The position numbers and the translations under genes are program-made. The notes under the pieces are model-generated. The model worked only from the letters and a program-made list of their open reading frames with translations. It searched no databases and was not told the DNA's origin. Positions 17,637-27,607 of a stretch of DNA of 64,000 bases are shown here, in pieces. Within the stretch, counting starts at the first letter, position 1. Every line of letters starts with the position of its first letter. Source of the DNA: Lewinellaceae bacterium (GTDB taxonomy: Bacteria; Bacteroidota; Bacteroidia; Chitinophagales; Saprospiraceae); contig JACJYR010000007.1 in the NCBI GenBank assembly GCA_020636005.1, forward strand, positions 78,839-142,838, written 5' to 3'.

Positions 17637-20102
17637 ATGAAAAAACTCCAACTCGAAATCCCCCTCCTCCTCCCCGAAATCCCCGACGAAAAAGACCTCT
17701 GCATTGACCGTCTCATTTCCACGTTGGAAGAAAAGGAAGGCATTGAAAAAGCCCATGTCGAGGACGGCGACCCGCCCCTGTTGTGCATCCACTACGACCC
17801 CGGCCGCATCCCGCTGGAAAAGGTAAAAGCCATCGCCCGGCAGAGCGGGGCAGAACTCACTGGCCGCTTCCGCCACCTCCTGCTCGACGTGCAGGGCATC
17901 CGCCACCAGCGCCATGCCCGGCAGGTGGGCGAAACGCTCGAACGGCAGCCCGGCATCGTCGAGGCCGTGGCCTCTGCCGCCGGAACATTGCGCATCGAGT
18001 TCGACACGCAGCAAACCGACCTGCAAAAAGTCGAAGCTGCTGTCCGAAAGGCGGGGCTGACCATTTCGATAAAAAAGCCCGCCGAACAGCACGACAACAA
18101 GCCGGGAGAAAGACACGGCCACGAGGAAAGCGAAGAAGAAGGCCATGCCCACGGCGGCATCTTCGGCGAAAAAACCGAACTGATTTTTGCCATCCTGAGC
18201 GGGGCGCTGCTCGGCATTGGGTTCGGGCTGTCGTTCGTGGAGGGCTTGCCGGGCTGGGCATCGCTGGTTTGTTACATCGGGGCCTACTTTTTCGGAGGTT
18301 TTTTCACGGCGAAAGAGGCTTTTGAAACCATCCGCCGGGGCGGATTTGAAATTGATTTCCTGATGCTGGTGGCGGCTGGCGGTGCGGCCATCCTTGGCGA
18401 GTGGGCGGAAGGGGCGTTCCTACTGTTCCTGTTCAGCCTCGGCCATGCGCTGGAGCATTTTGCCATGGAAAAAGCGAGGAAGTCCATCGCTGCACTGGCG
18501 AATTTAGCGCCGCCAACGGCGCTGGTGAAACGAAACGGCGAAACGATGGAGGTGGGCATCGAGGAATTGAAAATCGGCGATCTCATCGTCGTCAAACCCA
18601 ACACCAAAATCGCCGCCGACGGGGTGGTGGTGAAGGGAGAAAGCGCCGTCAACCAAGCGCCCATCACGGGCGAGAGTGTGCCAGTGGATAAATTTCCATC
18701 GTCCAATCCTGACAAGGATTTCAAAGATTTGAGCGGCATCCCTGCCGAACATCGAGCCTTCGCAGGGGCTATCAATGGCGCAGGCGTGTTGGAAGTGAAG
18801 GTGCTGAAAGAGGCCAAGGACAGCACCCTTTCCCGCCTGATAAAACTGGTGAAAGAAGCCGAAACGCAGAAGTCGCCGACGCAGCTTTTCACCGACCGTT
18901 TCGAGAAGTGGTTCGTGCCTGCGGTGCTGGCGCTGGTCGTGCTGCTCTGCTTTGCCTTTTTGGTGCTGGACGAGCCGTTCAGCCAGAGTTTTTACCGGGC
19001 AATGGCGGTGCTGGTGGCGGCCTCGCCCTGCGCCCTGGCGATTTCGACGCCGAGCGCCGTGCTGGCTGGCGTGGCGAGGGCGGCAAGGGCAGGCGTTTTG
19101 ATAAAAGGCGGCGCCCCGCTCGAAGATTTAGGCCAGCTCACCGCCATTGCTTTCGATAAAACGGGAACGTTGACCGAAGGCAAACCCAAGTTCACGGGGG
19201 CTGTCCCGTTCGGCGAAACGGCCAAGGAAGACCTCCTGAAGGTGGCGCTGGCAGTGGAGCAAACGAGCGACCACCCGCTGGCCGCCGCCATCGTGGAGGG
19301 CGCAAAAAAAGAACTCGGCGGCAAAACCGTCCCCGAAGCGCAGGACTTGCAGGCCATCACCGGGAGGGGCGTGAAAGCCAATTTTGAGGGTGAAACCGTC
19401 CACATCGGCAACCGGGAACTGTTCAAGGAACTCACCGGGCAGCCTGTCCCCGGCGGCATTTCCGGTAAAATGGAGGAACTGGAAAACGAGGGGCACACCG
19501 CCATGATTGTCCACCGGGGCGACCAATACCTCGGCATCATTTCCGTCATGGACGTGGCCCGCCCGGAGGCGCAGGTGACGCTGGCGACGCTGAAAACCCT
19601 CGGCATCCGCCGCATGATTATGCTCACCGGCGACCACCAGCGGGTGGCCGATGCGGTGGCAAAATCCATCGGCATCACCGACCCCATGGGCAACCTGATG
19701 CCGGAAGACAAGGTGGAAACCATCGAAAAACTGCTGCAGGAAGAGGGCAAGGTCGCCATGGTAGGCGACGGTGTTAACGACGCCCCCGCCCTCGCCAAAA
19801 GCACCGTCGGCATCGCCATGGGCGCTGCGGGCAGCGACGTGGCGCTCGAAACCGCCGACATCGCCCTGATGGGCGACAAGCTGGAAACACTGCCCTTTGC
19901 CATCGGCCTGAGCCGAAAGGCCCGCAGTATCATCCGCCAAAACCTCTGGATTAGCCTCGGCATGGTCGCCGTGCTGGTACCGCTGACGATATTGGGTATT
20001 GCGGAAATCGGCCCTGCCGTCGTTGCGCACGAAGGCTCGACGCTGGTGGTGGTGGCGAATGCGCTGCGGTTGTTGGGGTATAAACAAAAAAATCATGGAT
20101 AG
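17637..20102 (+). CDS. P1B-4-like heavy-metal P-type ATPase (SPC motif)
   Basis: 821 residues. The N-terminal ~150 residues hold two degenerate HMA-like folds without CxxC. A histidine/acid-rich linker follows (about 152-175, HDNKPGERHGHEESEEEGHA), then the pump core: TGES actuator loop (ITGESVPVDK), SPC in the metal-pathway helix (463-465, AASPCALAIS), phosphorylation site DKTGTLTEG (from 507), VGDGVNDAPALA hinge, and HEGSTLVVVANAL (from 798). SPC instead of CPC plus the HEGST helix is the P1B-4 signature, associated with Co(II), Fe(II) or Zn export rather than Cu(I). It overlaps the next gene by 8 bases, implying translational coupling. Confidence 0.9.
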   Translation: MKKLQLEIPLLLPEIPDEKDLCIDRLISTLEEKEGIEKAHVEDGDPPLLCIHYDPGRIPLEKVKAIARQSGAELTGRFRHLLLDVQGIRHQRHARQVGETLERQPGIVEAVASAAGTLRIEFDTQQTDLQKVEAAVRKAGLTISIKKPAEQHDNKPGERHGHEESEEEGHAHGGIFGEKTELIFAILSGALLGIGFGLSFVEGLPGWASLVCYIGAYFFGGFFTAKEAFETIRRGGFEIDFLMLVAAGGAAILGEWAEGAFLLFLFSLGHALEHFAMEKARKSIAALANLAPPTALVKRNGETMEVGIEELKIGDLIVVKPNTKIAADGVVVKGESAVNQAPITGESVPVDKFPSSNPDKDFKDLSGIPAEHRAFAGAINGAGVLEVKVLKEAKDSTLSRLIKLVKEAETQKSPTQLFTDRFEKWFVPAVLALVVLLCFAFLVLDEPFSQSFYRAMAVLVAASPCALAISTPSAVLAGVARAARAGVLIKGGAPLEDLGQLTAIAFDKTGTLTEGKPKFTGAVPFGETAKEDLLKVALAVEQTSDHPLAAAIVEGAKKELGGKTVPEAQDLQAITGRGVKANFEGETVHIGNRELFKELTGQPVPGGISGKMEELENEGHTAMIVHRGDQYLGIISVMDVARPEAQVTLATLKTLGIRRMIMLTGDHQRVADAVAKSIGITDPMGNLMPEDKVETIEKLLQEEGKVAMVGDGVNDAPALAKSTVGIAMGAAGSDVALETADIALMGDKLETLPFAIGLSRKARSIIRQNLWISLGMVAVLVPLTILGIAEIGPAVVAHEGSTLVVVANALRLLGYKQKNHG

Positions 20103-21060
20103 TATCACCCAAGCTGTGCTGGGCGCAGCCATAGGAGAGGCCGTTTTAGGCAAAAAAATCGGCAACAAAGGGGCCATCCTCGGCGCTGCCGTCGCCACCA
20201 TTCCCGACCTCGACGTGGCACTCTACCTTTTTTATGACAAGTTTGAAATGTTGAGCATCCACCGGGGGTACAGCCATTCCATTTTGTTCAGTATCGTCGG
20301 GGCGTTTTTGATTGCCTACATTTTGCAAAGGATAAAATTGGGTGAAAAGGTGGGCTATTGGCGGCTCTGGATTTTTACCTGGCTGGCCTTGTTCACACAC
20401 ATGCTGTTGGATGCTTTTACGGCGTATGGCACACAGTTATTTCTTCCTTTTTCTGATGCACGAGTAGGATTTGACAGCGTTAATGTCGTTGACCCTGTCT
20501 ATACTTTGCCGTTGATTTTCGGATTGTTTTTCAGTCTTTTTGTTTTTAAAAACAGGCCGTCGAGACCTGTCGGCAACTATGTTGGGTTGGCCATTAGCAC
20601 CCTTTATCTATTGGGCACTTTGGGGATAAAAAACAGGGTGGAGCAACATTTCCGGGCAGAACTGGCGGAACAGCATATTGAATACCATTCCCTGCTCACC
20701 ATGTCCGTCGGCGTTGCAAATATAAATTGGTACGGCGTTGCAAAAACCAATGACGGCCTGTACATGCACAAATATTCCATCCTCAAAAACGAACGGCTTC
20801 CCTTTGAATATTTCCCCACCAACGACCACCTTCTGGAAGGGGTAAACCCACACCTGGTGGACAGGATGAAATGGTTCGCCAAAGGGTTTTACACGGTCGA
20901 AAAAACCGGGGACAAATTGCGGTTTTACAATTTGCAGGTGGACATGCGGGGCATCGTGCAGGACGGGAATACCAAAGCCCCGACGGCAGGGTATTTTGTG
21001 ATTGTCCCCCATGCGGACGGCGGGTTTGGGTTTTCAGCGGGGACGCATAGGGTGGAATGA
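20095..21060 (+). CDS. YdjM-type integral membrane metal-dependent hydrolase family protein
   Basis: 321 residues from MDSITQAVLGAAIG, the standard start of the YdjM (DUF457) family. Conserved features are GAAVATIPDLDVAL, HRGYSHSILFS, FTHMLLDAFTAYGTQLFLPF and DPVYTLPL, with several transmembrane helices in the first ~190 residues and a soluble C-terminal part. The His/Asp-rich motifs look like a metal site facing the membrane; the reaction is unknown. The start overlaps the 3' end of the ATPase gene, so the two are probably made together, suggesting a partner role in metal export. Confidence 0.85.
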   Translation: MDSITQAVLGAAIGEAVLGKKIGNKGAILGAAVATIPDLDVALYLFYDKFEMLSIHRGYSHSILFSIVGAFLIAYILQRIKLGEKVGYWRLWIFTWLALFTHMLLDAFTAYGTQLFLPFSDARVGFDSVNVVDPVYTLPLIFGLFFSLFVFKNRPSRPVGNYVGLAISTLYLLGTLGIKNRVEQHFRAELAEQHIEYHSLLTMSVGVANINWYGVAKTNDGLYMHKYSILKNERLPFEYFPTNDHLLEGVNPHLVDRMKWFAKGFYTVEKTGDKLRFYNLQVDMRGIVQDGNTKAPTAGYFVIVPHADGGFGFSAGTHRVE

Positions 21061-21187
21061 AACACCATTCATGCTGAGGGTTGGATAGCCAATGACCGTT
21101 CACAAAAATCACCCCTCACCCTGACACAAGTCACCTCTTCCCTTCCCTTCATCCCGTTACTTTGCGGCGTTATAAGAATATCAATAG

Positions 21188-21220
21188 CCGTTGTCCAAAA
21201 GTTTTTGGACAACGGTTTTT
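21188..21220 (+). terminator. Strong intrinsic terminator after the ATPase operon
   Basis: CCGTTGTCCAAAA (21188-21200) pairs perfectly with TTTTGGACAACGG (21203-21215) over a 2-base loop and is followed by TTTTT. It ends the plus-strand ATPase/YdjM operon. Confidence 0.85.
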
Positions 21221-21474
21221 CATTTTATGGCTTGAAGGAGTTCGAGGAGATTTTTCATGTACGGTATATTTTCAGGCGAAATCTTGGCGAAAAGCAAAAA
21301 CGCAAGTATCAACAATAGTCGCAAGGTTTTGGGGTCGGTCAAAGTGCCTTTGACAAATATCAGGTTAAAGGAAATGAAGTTTTTCGGAGTGTTTCCTTCG
21401 CTATTTCTTTGTTGTTTTATTTTTAATAAATTCATTGCCATTGAAATTTTTGTAATCAATGGCACAAAGGTCAA
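21220..21474 (-). CDS. Possible small membrane protein
   Basis: 84 residues, or fewer if a later Met (MAMNLLKIK or MNLLKIK) is used. It contains a single hydrophobic stretch (LRLLLILAFLLFAK). It follows the unknown 587-residue gene on the same strand after 60 bases, and its stop abuts the terminator hairpin. No family is recognised. Composition is AT-rich like the gene upstream, so it could be a small partner or a chance frame. Confidence 0.3.
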   Translation of the reverse strand: MTFVPLITKISMAMNLLKIKQQRNSEGNTPKNFISFNLIFVKGTLTDPKTLRLLLILAFLLFAKISPENIPYMKNLLELLQAIK

Positions 21475-21534
21475 TCATGTCAAAGGCGGAAGAAGGAAAA
21501 TAGGAAGCCGATTTTTTGCGAGTGATTTTCCTGT

Positions 21535-23298
21535 TCAGCTTTTATCTTTTTGTGCTAACGAATGCCAATATTTTACTTTTTCTGCCAACTGCCATTCTTC
21601 GGGATAAGGGGTTTGAAAATAGTAACTGAGGTGAAGGGCTTTTGCGATGAATAGATAGTATCGCTCTGAGGGCGTAAGTTCTCTTTCGTTCGGAGGTGAC
21701 TCGTTCAGCAGGTAATTGTAAAAGCTATTCACTATTCGGGGGAAAAACCTTTCTTCGGGCAAGTTGAATTTCCCCGTTGTCGTGCAAGAAAAAGAACCTG
21801 ACTGGTCAACGTTTTTTATCTCTGACTGCAAAATATCTGTTTCATAATCTTCCTTGAAATCGGTGTAGTGTTGCTCAATGGCTCTTTGAATAAAGTGAAG
21901 CGGGAGTCTATCCGTGAGTTGGTATTCTTTTTCATCTCCTTCCAACTGAAAGGAAAATTTAGCCAGCGGTTTTCCTTTCTTCATTGATTGAATCAGCAAT
22001 TTGAAAGGTTCATATTCTGCTGGCAGGTTTTGATTATCCCCCCTTGGTTTGTTTTCCAACTGAGAACCGATACGCCAATGCCAATCACGTAAACAAGCCA
22101 TCAGGTGAATAACTTCACGAATAAGAGGCATCGCATCAAAGCGTTTACACAGAAAAAAGCCATTCGAAATAGCATCTGCTCGTTTGACATCATCAACTGA
22201 ATCTATAAATTCCCTGTCAAAGTATTTGTAAAGTTTGTTCCTATCCAATTCGATTTTTTCGTAGGTCAAAGTGGGGTTTATTTCATGAAGTTTTACCCAA
22301 TTGCGGATATGGCGGATTTTCACCGAATCACTTTCGTGAAAATCTTTTACTGGAATTAATCCGAACTCAATGATTTTTCCAATGCACTCCATCAACTTAT
22401 TGGGATAGGGTGTTTTTGAATCCAGTTTGAATAGCTGTGTCTCCGTGAAAAATTTATATAGGGCTTTGGCAAGTCGGAATTTGAACTGCTGTTTTCGCTT
22501 GTATTCCCCATAGCTTGCGGGGAGCGCTTCTAATTGTAGTTTCCAATTTTTATATGCACCTTCTCCATACCGTTTTTTGAAATCATCAATAAATTCTTTT
22601 GCAATCCAAGGGTCAGCAACTTTGATAGTTTCATCCTGAAATGCAAAGTTTATGTGCAGCAACTCAGCAGGTCTTTTTGCATCGGGGTCATTCATCCAAG
22701 TCCTGTCTTCAACTTTTTCAATCATCTTTATGATTTTCTGCACCTCTTTATCTATGTTCCGCACCATTTTTTTCTGGGCAGGCTGTTCCCAAAAATGGAC
22801 ATGCTCCGAATAAAAGTCTTGTGTTTTAGCAATGATGAATAAAATCAAATCACGGACATGAAGCAGGTCATGGTCGTTGATGACATTCATTATTTCATGG
22901 AAAAGTGATTTTGGAAGAATGAGGCGGGAAAAATCAAAGTGCCAATGATATCCTTGGGCTAAAGCATCTATTTCGAATACCTCCTTAAAAAAATGGAAAA
23001 AGGTCTCGCTCATCCATCCGTGAGCGTCAAATGATGAGTTCCGGAAAAATCCATCTGCGATGTGCATTATTTGCATTTCAAGAAAATCTTTTTCTTGTCT
23101 TGCTTTTTCTAAATTTTCGTCGTGGAAACGGTGAACATTCCAAAATGGGCGATGCATTTTTAAGTTTTCATCAAAGTGATGAAAAACGTAGGTATGTTCC
23201 CACCACCGAAAATGTCCCCAATCAAATGGGGTTTTTGGGGTATCCCAATCACCCATTGCGTTGCGCTTGATTGGGGAATTTGATTCTGCTGCTTTCAT
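21535..23298 (-). CDS. Large protein of unknown function, possible HEPN-type motif
   Basis: 587 residues, mostly helical, rich in aromatic residues and His (HFRWWEHTYVFHHFDEN), with no signal peptide or membrane segment. I do not recognise the family. One local feature stands out: IRNWVKLHEI (R332, N333, H338), an R-N-x4-H pattern of the sort seen in HEPN ribonucleases (R-x4-6-H with a polar residue after R). That alone is weak evidence. The gene is clearly more AT-rich than the metal-efflux genes on both sides, which suggests acquisition from elsewhere. A small frame follows it on the same strand. Confidence 0.6.
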   Translation of the reverse strand: MKAAESNSPIKRNAMGDWDTPKTPFDWGHFRWWEHTYVFHHFDENLKMHRPFWNVHRFHDENLEKARQEKDFLEMQIMHIADGFFRNSSFDAHGWMSETFFHFFKEVFEIDALAQGYHWHFDFSRLILPKSLFHEIMNVINDHDLLHVRDLILFIIAKTQDFYSEHVHFWEQPAQKKMVRNIDKEVQKIIKMIEKVEDRTWMNDPDAKRPAELLHINFAFQDETIKVADPWIAKEFIDDFKKRYGEGAYKNWKLQLEALPASYGEYKRKQQFKFRLAKALYKFFTETQLFKLDSKTPYPNKLMECIGKIIEFGLIPVKDFHESDSVKIRHIRNWVKLHEINPTLTYEKIELDRNKLYKYFDREFIDSVDDVKRADAISNGFFLCKRFDAMPLIREVIHLMACLRDWHWRIGSQLENKPRGDNQNLPAEYEPFKLLIQSMKKGKPLAKFSFQLEGDEKEYQLTDRLPLHFIQRAIEQHYTDFKEDYETDILQSEIKNVDQSGSFSCTTTGKFNLPEERFFPRIVNSFYNYLLNESPPNERELTPSERYYLFIAKALHLSYYFQTPYPEEWQLAEKVKYWHSLAQKDKS

Positions 23299-23328
23299 TT
23301 TTGAGCAATGATTTTGTAAATCTCTTTT

Positions 23329-24510
23329 TCAAAGTGTGAAACTAAACAACTCCGCCCCAATCCGCTGCCAGGCCGCCTCCAGTTCCAGCCACCTGTCCAC
23401 GCTCTCGTAGTACAGCGAGGTTTCCAGAAAATATTCCAGCACCGTCATCTCGCCAGCCTGCAAAGCCTTTTCGAGCAGTGCGCCGCCCGAAACCAGTTGC
23501 AGGTTGCTGCGGTACGCATCGGAACGTTGCCGGAGCGACTCGTACTGTTCGTACAGCCGCTTGATTTCGTGGTAATGCTCCGTGCGGTGCTCCTCGATGC
23601 GGGCGTCGTACACCTGCACCTGCAACGCCGAGTAGTTCAGCCGCTTCTTGTTTCCCCAAAGCGGTACGCTCACGCCTGCATGGACGCCGTGAAACTGCTG
23701 CCCCAAAATGCCCTGATAACGGTAGCCCGCCTCGAATTTCGGCAACAACATAGCTTTGGTCAGCTTCACTTCCGTTTGCCCGATTTGTTGCTGCGTTTGC
23801 AGGTATTTCAGCACCGGGTCGCTTTCTTCGATGGTTCGTTCCAAGGTCTCGAAATCGGGCAGGCCGGGAGCGGGCGGATAGACCGTGTCGGTGAAAACGA
23901 CCAGGTTGCCACCGTTCAGTTCGGTAAGCTTTTGTAGGTTTTCGGCAATGGCCGTTTCCAGCAGTTGCAGGTCGGTCTGGATGTTGAGCAATTGCAGGCG
24001 GGACTTGTTGAGGTCAAAAATGGTGGCATCGCCCTGCTCCATTTTTCGCTGGTAATTGGCCAAAAACCGCTCTGCACCGGCCAGCCGCCCCGTCAGTTCC
24101 ACCTTGCGCTTGTTGAGGAAAACGAGCCGAAGGGCGGTCAGTTTTGCTTCCAGCAAAATATCCTTCCGCACCGATTCGCTTTCATAAACCGTCTGCCCCG
24201 TTTTCAGGCCCGCCACCTCCCGGCGGTATTTGTACGCCGTCGGAAAATCGAAGGCCTGGGCTGCGGTCAGGTCGGCCTGGTTCCCTGCGGAGGAAGGGAA
24301 CCCCCTCAGCCAGTCGAAGCTTAGCGAAGGGTCAGGCAGGGAAAGTCCCGTTTGAAAAAAAGCTTTGCTGGCCTCTATGCGGCTTTGCTCTGCCTGTAAA
24401 GTTTTGTTGTTGGCCTGCACGGAGGCAAGCACCTGGTCGAGGGTGCTTTGCGCCGAAAGGCTGACCGTCAGGGCCAGCAGGGTGCAAAGCAGTTTATATC
24501 GTTGCTTCAT
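23329..24510 (-). CDS. TolC-family outer membrane efflux protein (CzcC-like)
   Basis: 393 residues with a signal peptide (LLALTVSLSAQ) and two long helical halves typical of TolC/CzcC: TLDQVLASVQANNKTLQAEQ, LPDPSLSFDWLRGFPSSAG, FDFPTAYKYRREVAGL, VSVPLWGNKKRLNYSALQVQ. It forms the outer-membrane channel of an RND metal pump. It is the last gene of the minus-strand czc operon, and its start overlaps the end of the CzcA gene by 17 bases. Length is normal for Bacteroidota CzcC proteins. Confidence 0.9.
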   Translation of the reverse strand: MKQRYKLLCTLLALTVSLSAQSTLDQVLASVQANNKTLQAEQSRIEASKAFFQTGLSLPDPSLSFDWLRGFPSSAGNQADLTAAQAFDFPTAYKYRREVAGLKTGQTVYESESVRKDILLEAKLTALRLVFLNKRKVELTGRLAGAERFLANYQRKMEQGDATIFDLNKSRLQLLNIQTDLQLLETAIAENLQKLTELNGGNLVVFTDTVYPPAPGLPDFETLERTIEESDPVLKYLQTQQQIGQTEVKLTKAMLLPKFEAGYRYQGILGQQFHGVHAGVSVPLWGNKKRLNYSALQVQVYDARIEEHRTEHYHEIKRLYEQYESLRQRSDAYRSNLQLVSGGALLEKALQAGEMTVLEYFLETSLYYESVDRWLELEAAWQRIGAELFSFTL

Positions 24511-27500
24511 TTCTATTGCTGTTTTTATTGCTTAAAAAATACACCACCGGCACAATGAACACATTGAGCAAAGTGGACGTGAGCAGGCCGCCCAGAATGA
24601 CCTTTGCCATCGGGCTTTGGATTTCATTGCCCGGCAAATCGCCAGCAATGGCCAGCGGAATGAGCGCAAGCCCCGCCGTCAAAGCTGTCATCAAAATCGG
24701 TGAAAGGCGGTCAACCGAGCCTTCCATGATGGTCTCATAAATGGGCTTGCCCTCCTCCTGCAAGGTCTTGTAGCGGGACACGAGCAGGATGCCGTTCCGG
24801 GTGGCCACGCCAAACAGCGTGATGAAACCGATGATGGCCGGGATGCTCAAAATGCCCGATGTGACCCAGATGCTGAACACCCCGCCAATCAAGGCCAACG
24901 GCAAATTCAGCAAGATGATGGAGGCCGTTTTCATGTCCTTGAACTCCTGAAAAAGCAAGAGGAAAATCACCAGCAACGACAGCAACGAAGTCGCCATCAA
25001 CGTTTTCGAGGCTTCGGCCTCGGCCTCGAACTGGCCGCCGTACTCGATGCGGTAGCCTTCGGGAAGCGTGATTTTTTCGCCAATCATTTGCTGGATTTCC
25101 TCGACAGCGCTTTTCTGGTCACGGCCAGCCACGTTCACCGAGACCACCGTTTTGCGCTGCACGTTTTCCCGGTTGATGGTGTTCGGGCCTGACGTGCTGA
25201 CCACATCGGCGACGTAACTCAATGGGATTTTTTGCCCGTTGGCAGCGTCAATCAAGGTGTTTCGGATGTTCTCGATATTGCCCCGGTTGGCATCGTCGAA
25301 ACGCAAAATCAGGTCGAAACTGCGGGTGCCTTCGTACACCTCGGACACTTTTTCGCCCGCAAAAGCCACGTCCACGAACTCGTTGAACTGCCCGATGGGG
25401 ATGCCGTAATGGTTGAGCAAGTCCCGTTTCGCCTTGATTTGCACCTGCGGGATTTCGATTTGTTGCTCGACGCTCAAATCCACCAGACCGGAAATTGGCG
25501 TAATCGCCGCCTTGATTTCGTTGGAAAGCGAAAAGAGTTTAGCCAAATCCGTCCCGAAAATCTTGATGGCGATGTTCGCCCTCGTTCCGCTCAGCATGTG
25601 GTCAATGCGGTGGCCGATGGGTTGCCCGATGGTGATGTTCACGCCGCTGACGTTGGCCAGTTTTGACCGAACATCTTCCATGAATTCAGCACGGCTGCGG
25701 TCTTCCAACAAAAACGGCGCATCAATTTCGGCGGCGTTCACGCCCTGTGCGTGCTCGTCCAATTCCGCTCGTCCGGTTCGGCGGGTGGTGATTTGGATTT
25801 CAGGAACTTTCAGCAATTCCTCTTCCACTCGGCTGCCGATTTTGTTGCTTTCCTCCAAAGAAATGCCCGGCAAACTGACCGCCGAAATGACCAGCGAACC
25901 TTCGTTGAACTCCGGTAAAAAACTCCTGCCCAATTGCGTAAGCGCAAAAACCGCCACGGCCAATAGCAAAACTGAGGCGACTAGTACGGCGGTTTTAGCT
26001 TTCATCACGCCTTTCAAAGCCCTTGAATAGCCATTTTGCAGACGCTGCACGAGCCAGCTTTCGCCGTGCTGTTTTTGCAACATTTTTTCATTGGACAAAA
26101 GATAGCTGCCCAAAACGGGGGTCAGCGTGATGCTCACCACCAGCGATGCGAACAGCGAAACGATGAACGCAATGCCCAGCGGGGCGAGCAGTTTGCCTTC
26201 CATGCCCGACAGGAAAAACAGCGGCACGAACGCCACGATGATGATGAACGTGGCATTGATGATGCTCGTCCGGATTTCCACCGAGGCATCGAAAACGACT
26301 TTCAATATCCCTTTTCGTTCGCTTTCGGGCAGGGCAACGTTCTGTTTCAGGCGTTTGAAAACATTTTCCACGTCAATAATCGCATCGTCCACGAGTGCGC
26401 CGATGGCGATGGCCATGCCGCCAAGCGACATCGTGTTGATGGTGAAACCGAGCCATTTCAAGGTCAAAATGGCGACGATGAGCGAAACGGGGATGGCCAG
26501 CAATGAAATCACCGTCGCCCGCCAGTTCATCAAAAACAGGAACAGAATGACGACCACAAAAATGCTGCCCTCCAGCAAGGTCTTGTTGATGTTGGAAATG
26601 GAGGCGTTGATGAAATCCGCCTGCCGGAAAATCTTGGTGTTGATTTTCACGTCGCCGGGCATGGTTTTTTGCAAATCCAAAATCGCTTCGTCAATCTTGT
26701 CCGTCAGCAGGAGCGTGTTCGTGCCGGGCTGTTTCATTACCGTCATAATCACGGCGGGTTCGCCACGCAGCGAGCCGTCGCCGATTTTGGGCGCAGCCCC
26801 GATTTTGAGCGTCGCAACATCCTCGATTTTCACCACGCCCTGCGGCGTGGTCTTGATGACCGACTTGCCGAGTTCCGCCAAATCGCTCGTCCTGCCGATG
26901 CCCCGCACGATGTACTCGTTGCCAAACTCGTTCAGGAAACCGCCGGAGGAGTTGCCGTTGGCTTCCTCGCAGGCTTTCAACAGTTCATTGAGCGACACGC
27001 CATAAGCACCCATTTTTTGCGGCGAAGCCAAAATCTGGTACTGTTTGTACTCGCCGCCGATGACGACGACCTGTGCCACGCCGCCCGTTGCGAGCAAGCG
27101 GGGACGCAGTGACCAATCGGCAATCGTCCTCAAATCCATTTGCGAAGTAGAGTCCGCCGTCAGGCTGATGAGCATGATTTCGCCCATGATGCTCGCCTGC
27201 GGCGCCATGGTCGGGTTGCCCACGCCCGTCGGCAGGCGTTCGGCGACGGCGATGATTTTTTCGTTGACGATTTGCCGGGCCTTGAAAATGTCGGTGTTCC
27301 ACTCGAATTCTATCCAGACAATCGAGATGCCCGCCGACGAGGACGAGCGCACCCGCCGGACGTTGGTAGCGCCGTTCACCGCCGTTTCGAGCGGGAAGGT
27401 GACCAGTTTTTCGACCTCCTCCGGCGCCATGCCGTGCGCTTCGGTCAGCACGACGACGGTCGGGGCGGTGAGGTCGGGGAACACGTCCACCTCCATCTGC

Positions 27501-27595
27501 GAGGCGACGTAGGAACCGAAGACGATGAGCAGCACGGTGGCCACAATCACCAGCAAGCGGTTGTGCAGTGAGAAATCTATTATTTTATTGAGCAT
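24494..27595 (-). CDS. CzcA/CusA-family heavy-metal efflux RND pump
   Basis: 1,033 residues, full length and intact, unlike the frameshifted homolog near 3.5-7.8 kb. Twelve transmembrane helices are expected. The TM4 signature is AIGALVDDAIIDVENVFKRL (two Asp), nearer the HME3 subgroup than the DFG-type signature of the first pump, so the substrates probably differ. Other conserved blocks are MEVDVFPDLTAPTVVVLTEA at the start and TLFGVATRNGILLVSRY in TM10-11. It is a proton-driven inner-membrane pump exporting divalent or monovalent metals with CzcB and CzcC, whose genes flank it. The CzcB stop lies 12 bases upstream. Confidence 0.93.
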   Translation of the reverse strand: MLNKIIDFSLHNRLLVIVATVLLIVFGSYVASQMEVDVFPDLTAPTVVVLTEAHGMAPEEVEKLVTFPLETAVNGATNVRRVRSSSSAGISIVWIEFEWNTDIFKARQIVNEKIIAVAERLPTGVGNPTMAPQASIMGEIMLISLTADSTSQMDLRTIADWSLRPRLLATGGVAQVVVIGGEYKQYQILASPQKMGAYGVSLNELLKACEEANGNSSGGFLNEFGNEYIVRGIGRTSDLAELGKSVIKTTPQGVVKIEDVATLKIGAAPKIGDGSLRGEPAVIMTVMKQPGTNTLLLTDKIDEAILDLQKTMPGDVKINTKIFRQADFINASISNINKTLLEGSIFVVVILFLFLMNWRATVISLLAIPVSLIVAILTLKWLGFTINTMSLGGMAIAIGALVDDAIIDVENVFKRLKQNVALPESERKGILKVVFDASVEIRTSIINATFIIIVAFVPLFFLSGMEGKLLAPLGIAFIVSLFASLVVSITLTPVLGSYLLSNEKMLQKQHGESWLVQRLQNGYSRALKGVMKAKTAVLVASVLLLAVAVFALTQLGRSFLPEFNEGSLVISAVSLPGISLEESNKIGSRVEEELLKVPEIQITTRRTGRAELDEHAQGVNAAEIDAPFLLEDRSRAEFMEDVRSKLANVSGVNITIGQPIGHRIDHMLSGTRANIAIKIFGTDLAKLFSLSNEIKAAITPISGLVDLSVEQQIEIPQVQIKAKRDLLNHYGIPIGQFNEFVDVAFAGEKVSEVYEGTRSFDLILRFDDANRGNIENIRNTLIDAANGQKIPLSYVADVVSTSGPNTINRENVQRKTVVSVNVAGRDQKSAVEEIQQMIGEKITLPEGYRIEYGGQFEAEAEASKTLMATSLLSLLVIFLLLFQEFKDMKTASIILLNLPLALIGGVFSIWVTSGILSIPAIIGFITLFGVATRNGILLVSRYKTLQEEGKPIYETIMEGSVDRLSPILMTALTAGLALIPLAIAGDLPGNEIQSPMAKVILGGLLTSTLLNVFIVPVVYFLSNKNSNRNEATI

Positions 27596-27607
27596 GGCTT
27601 TGGGGTT

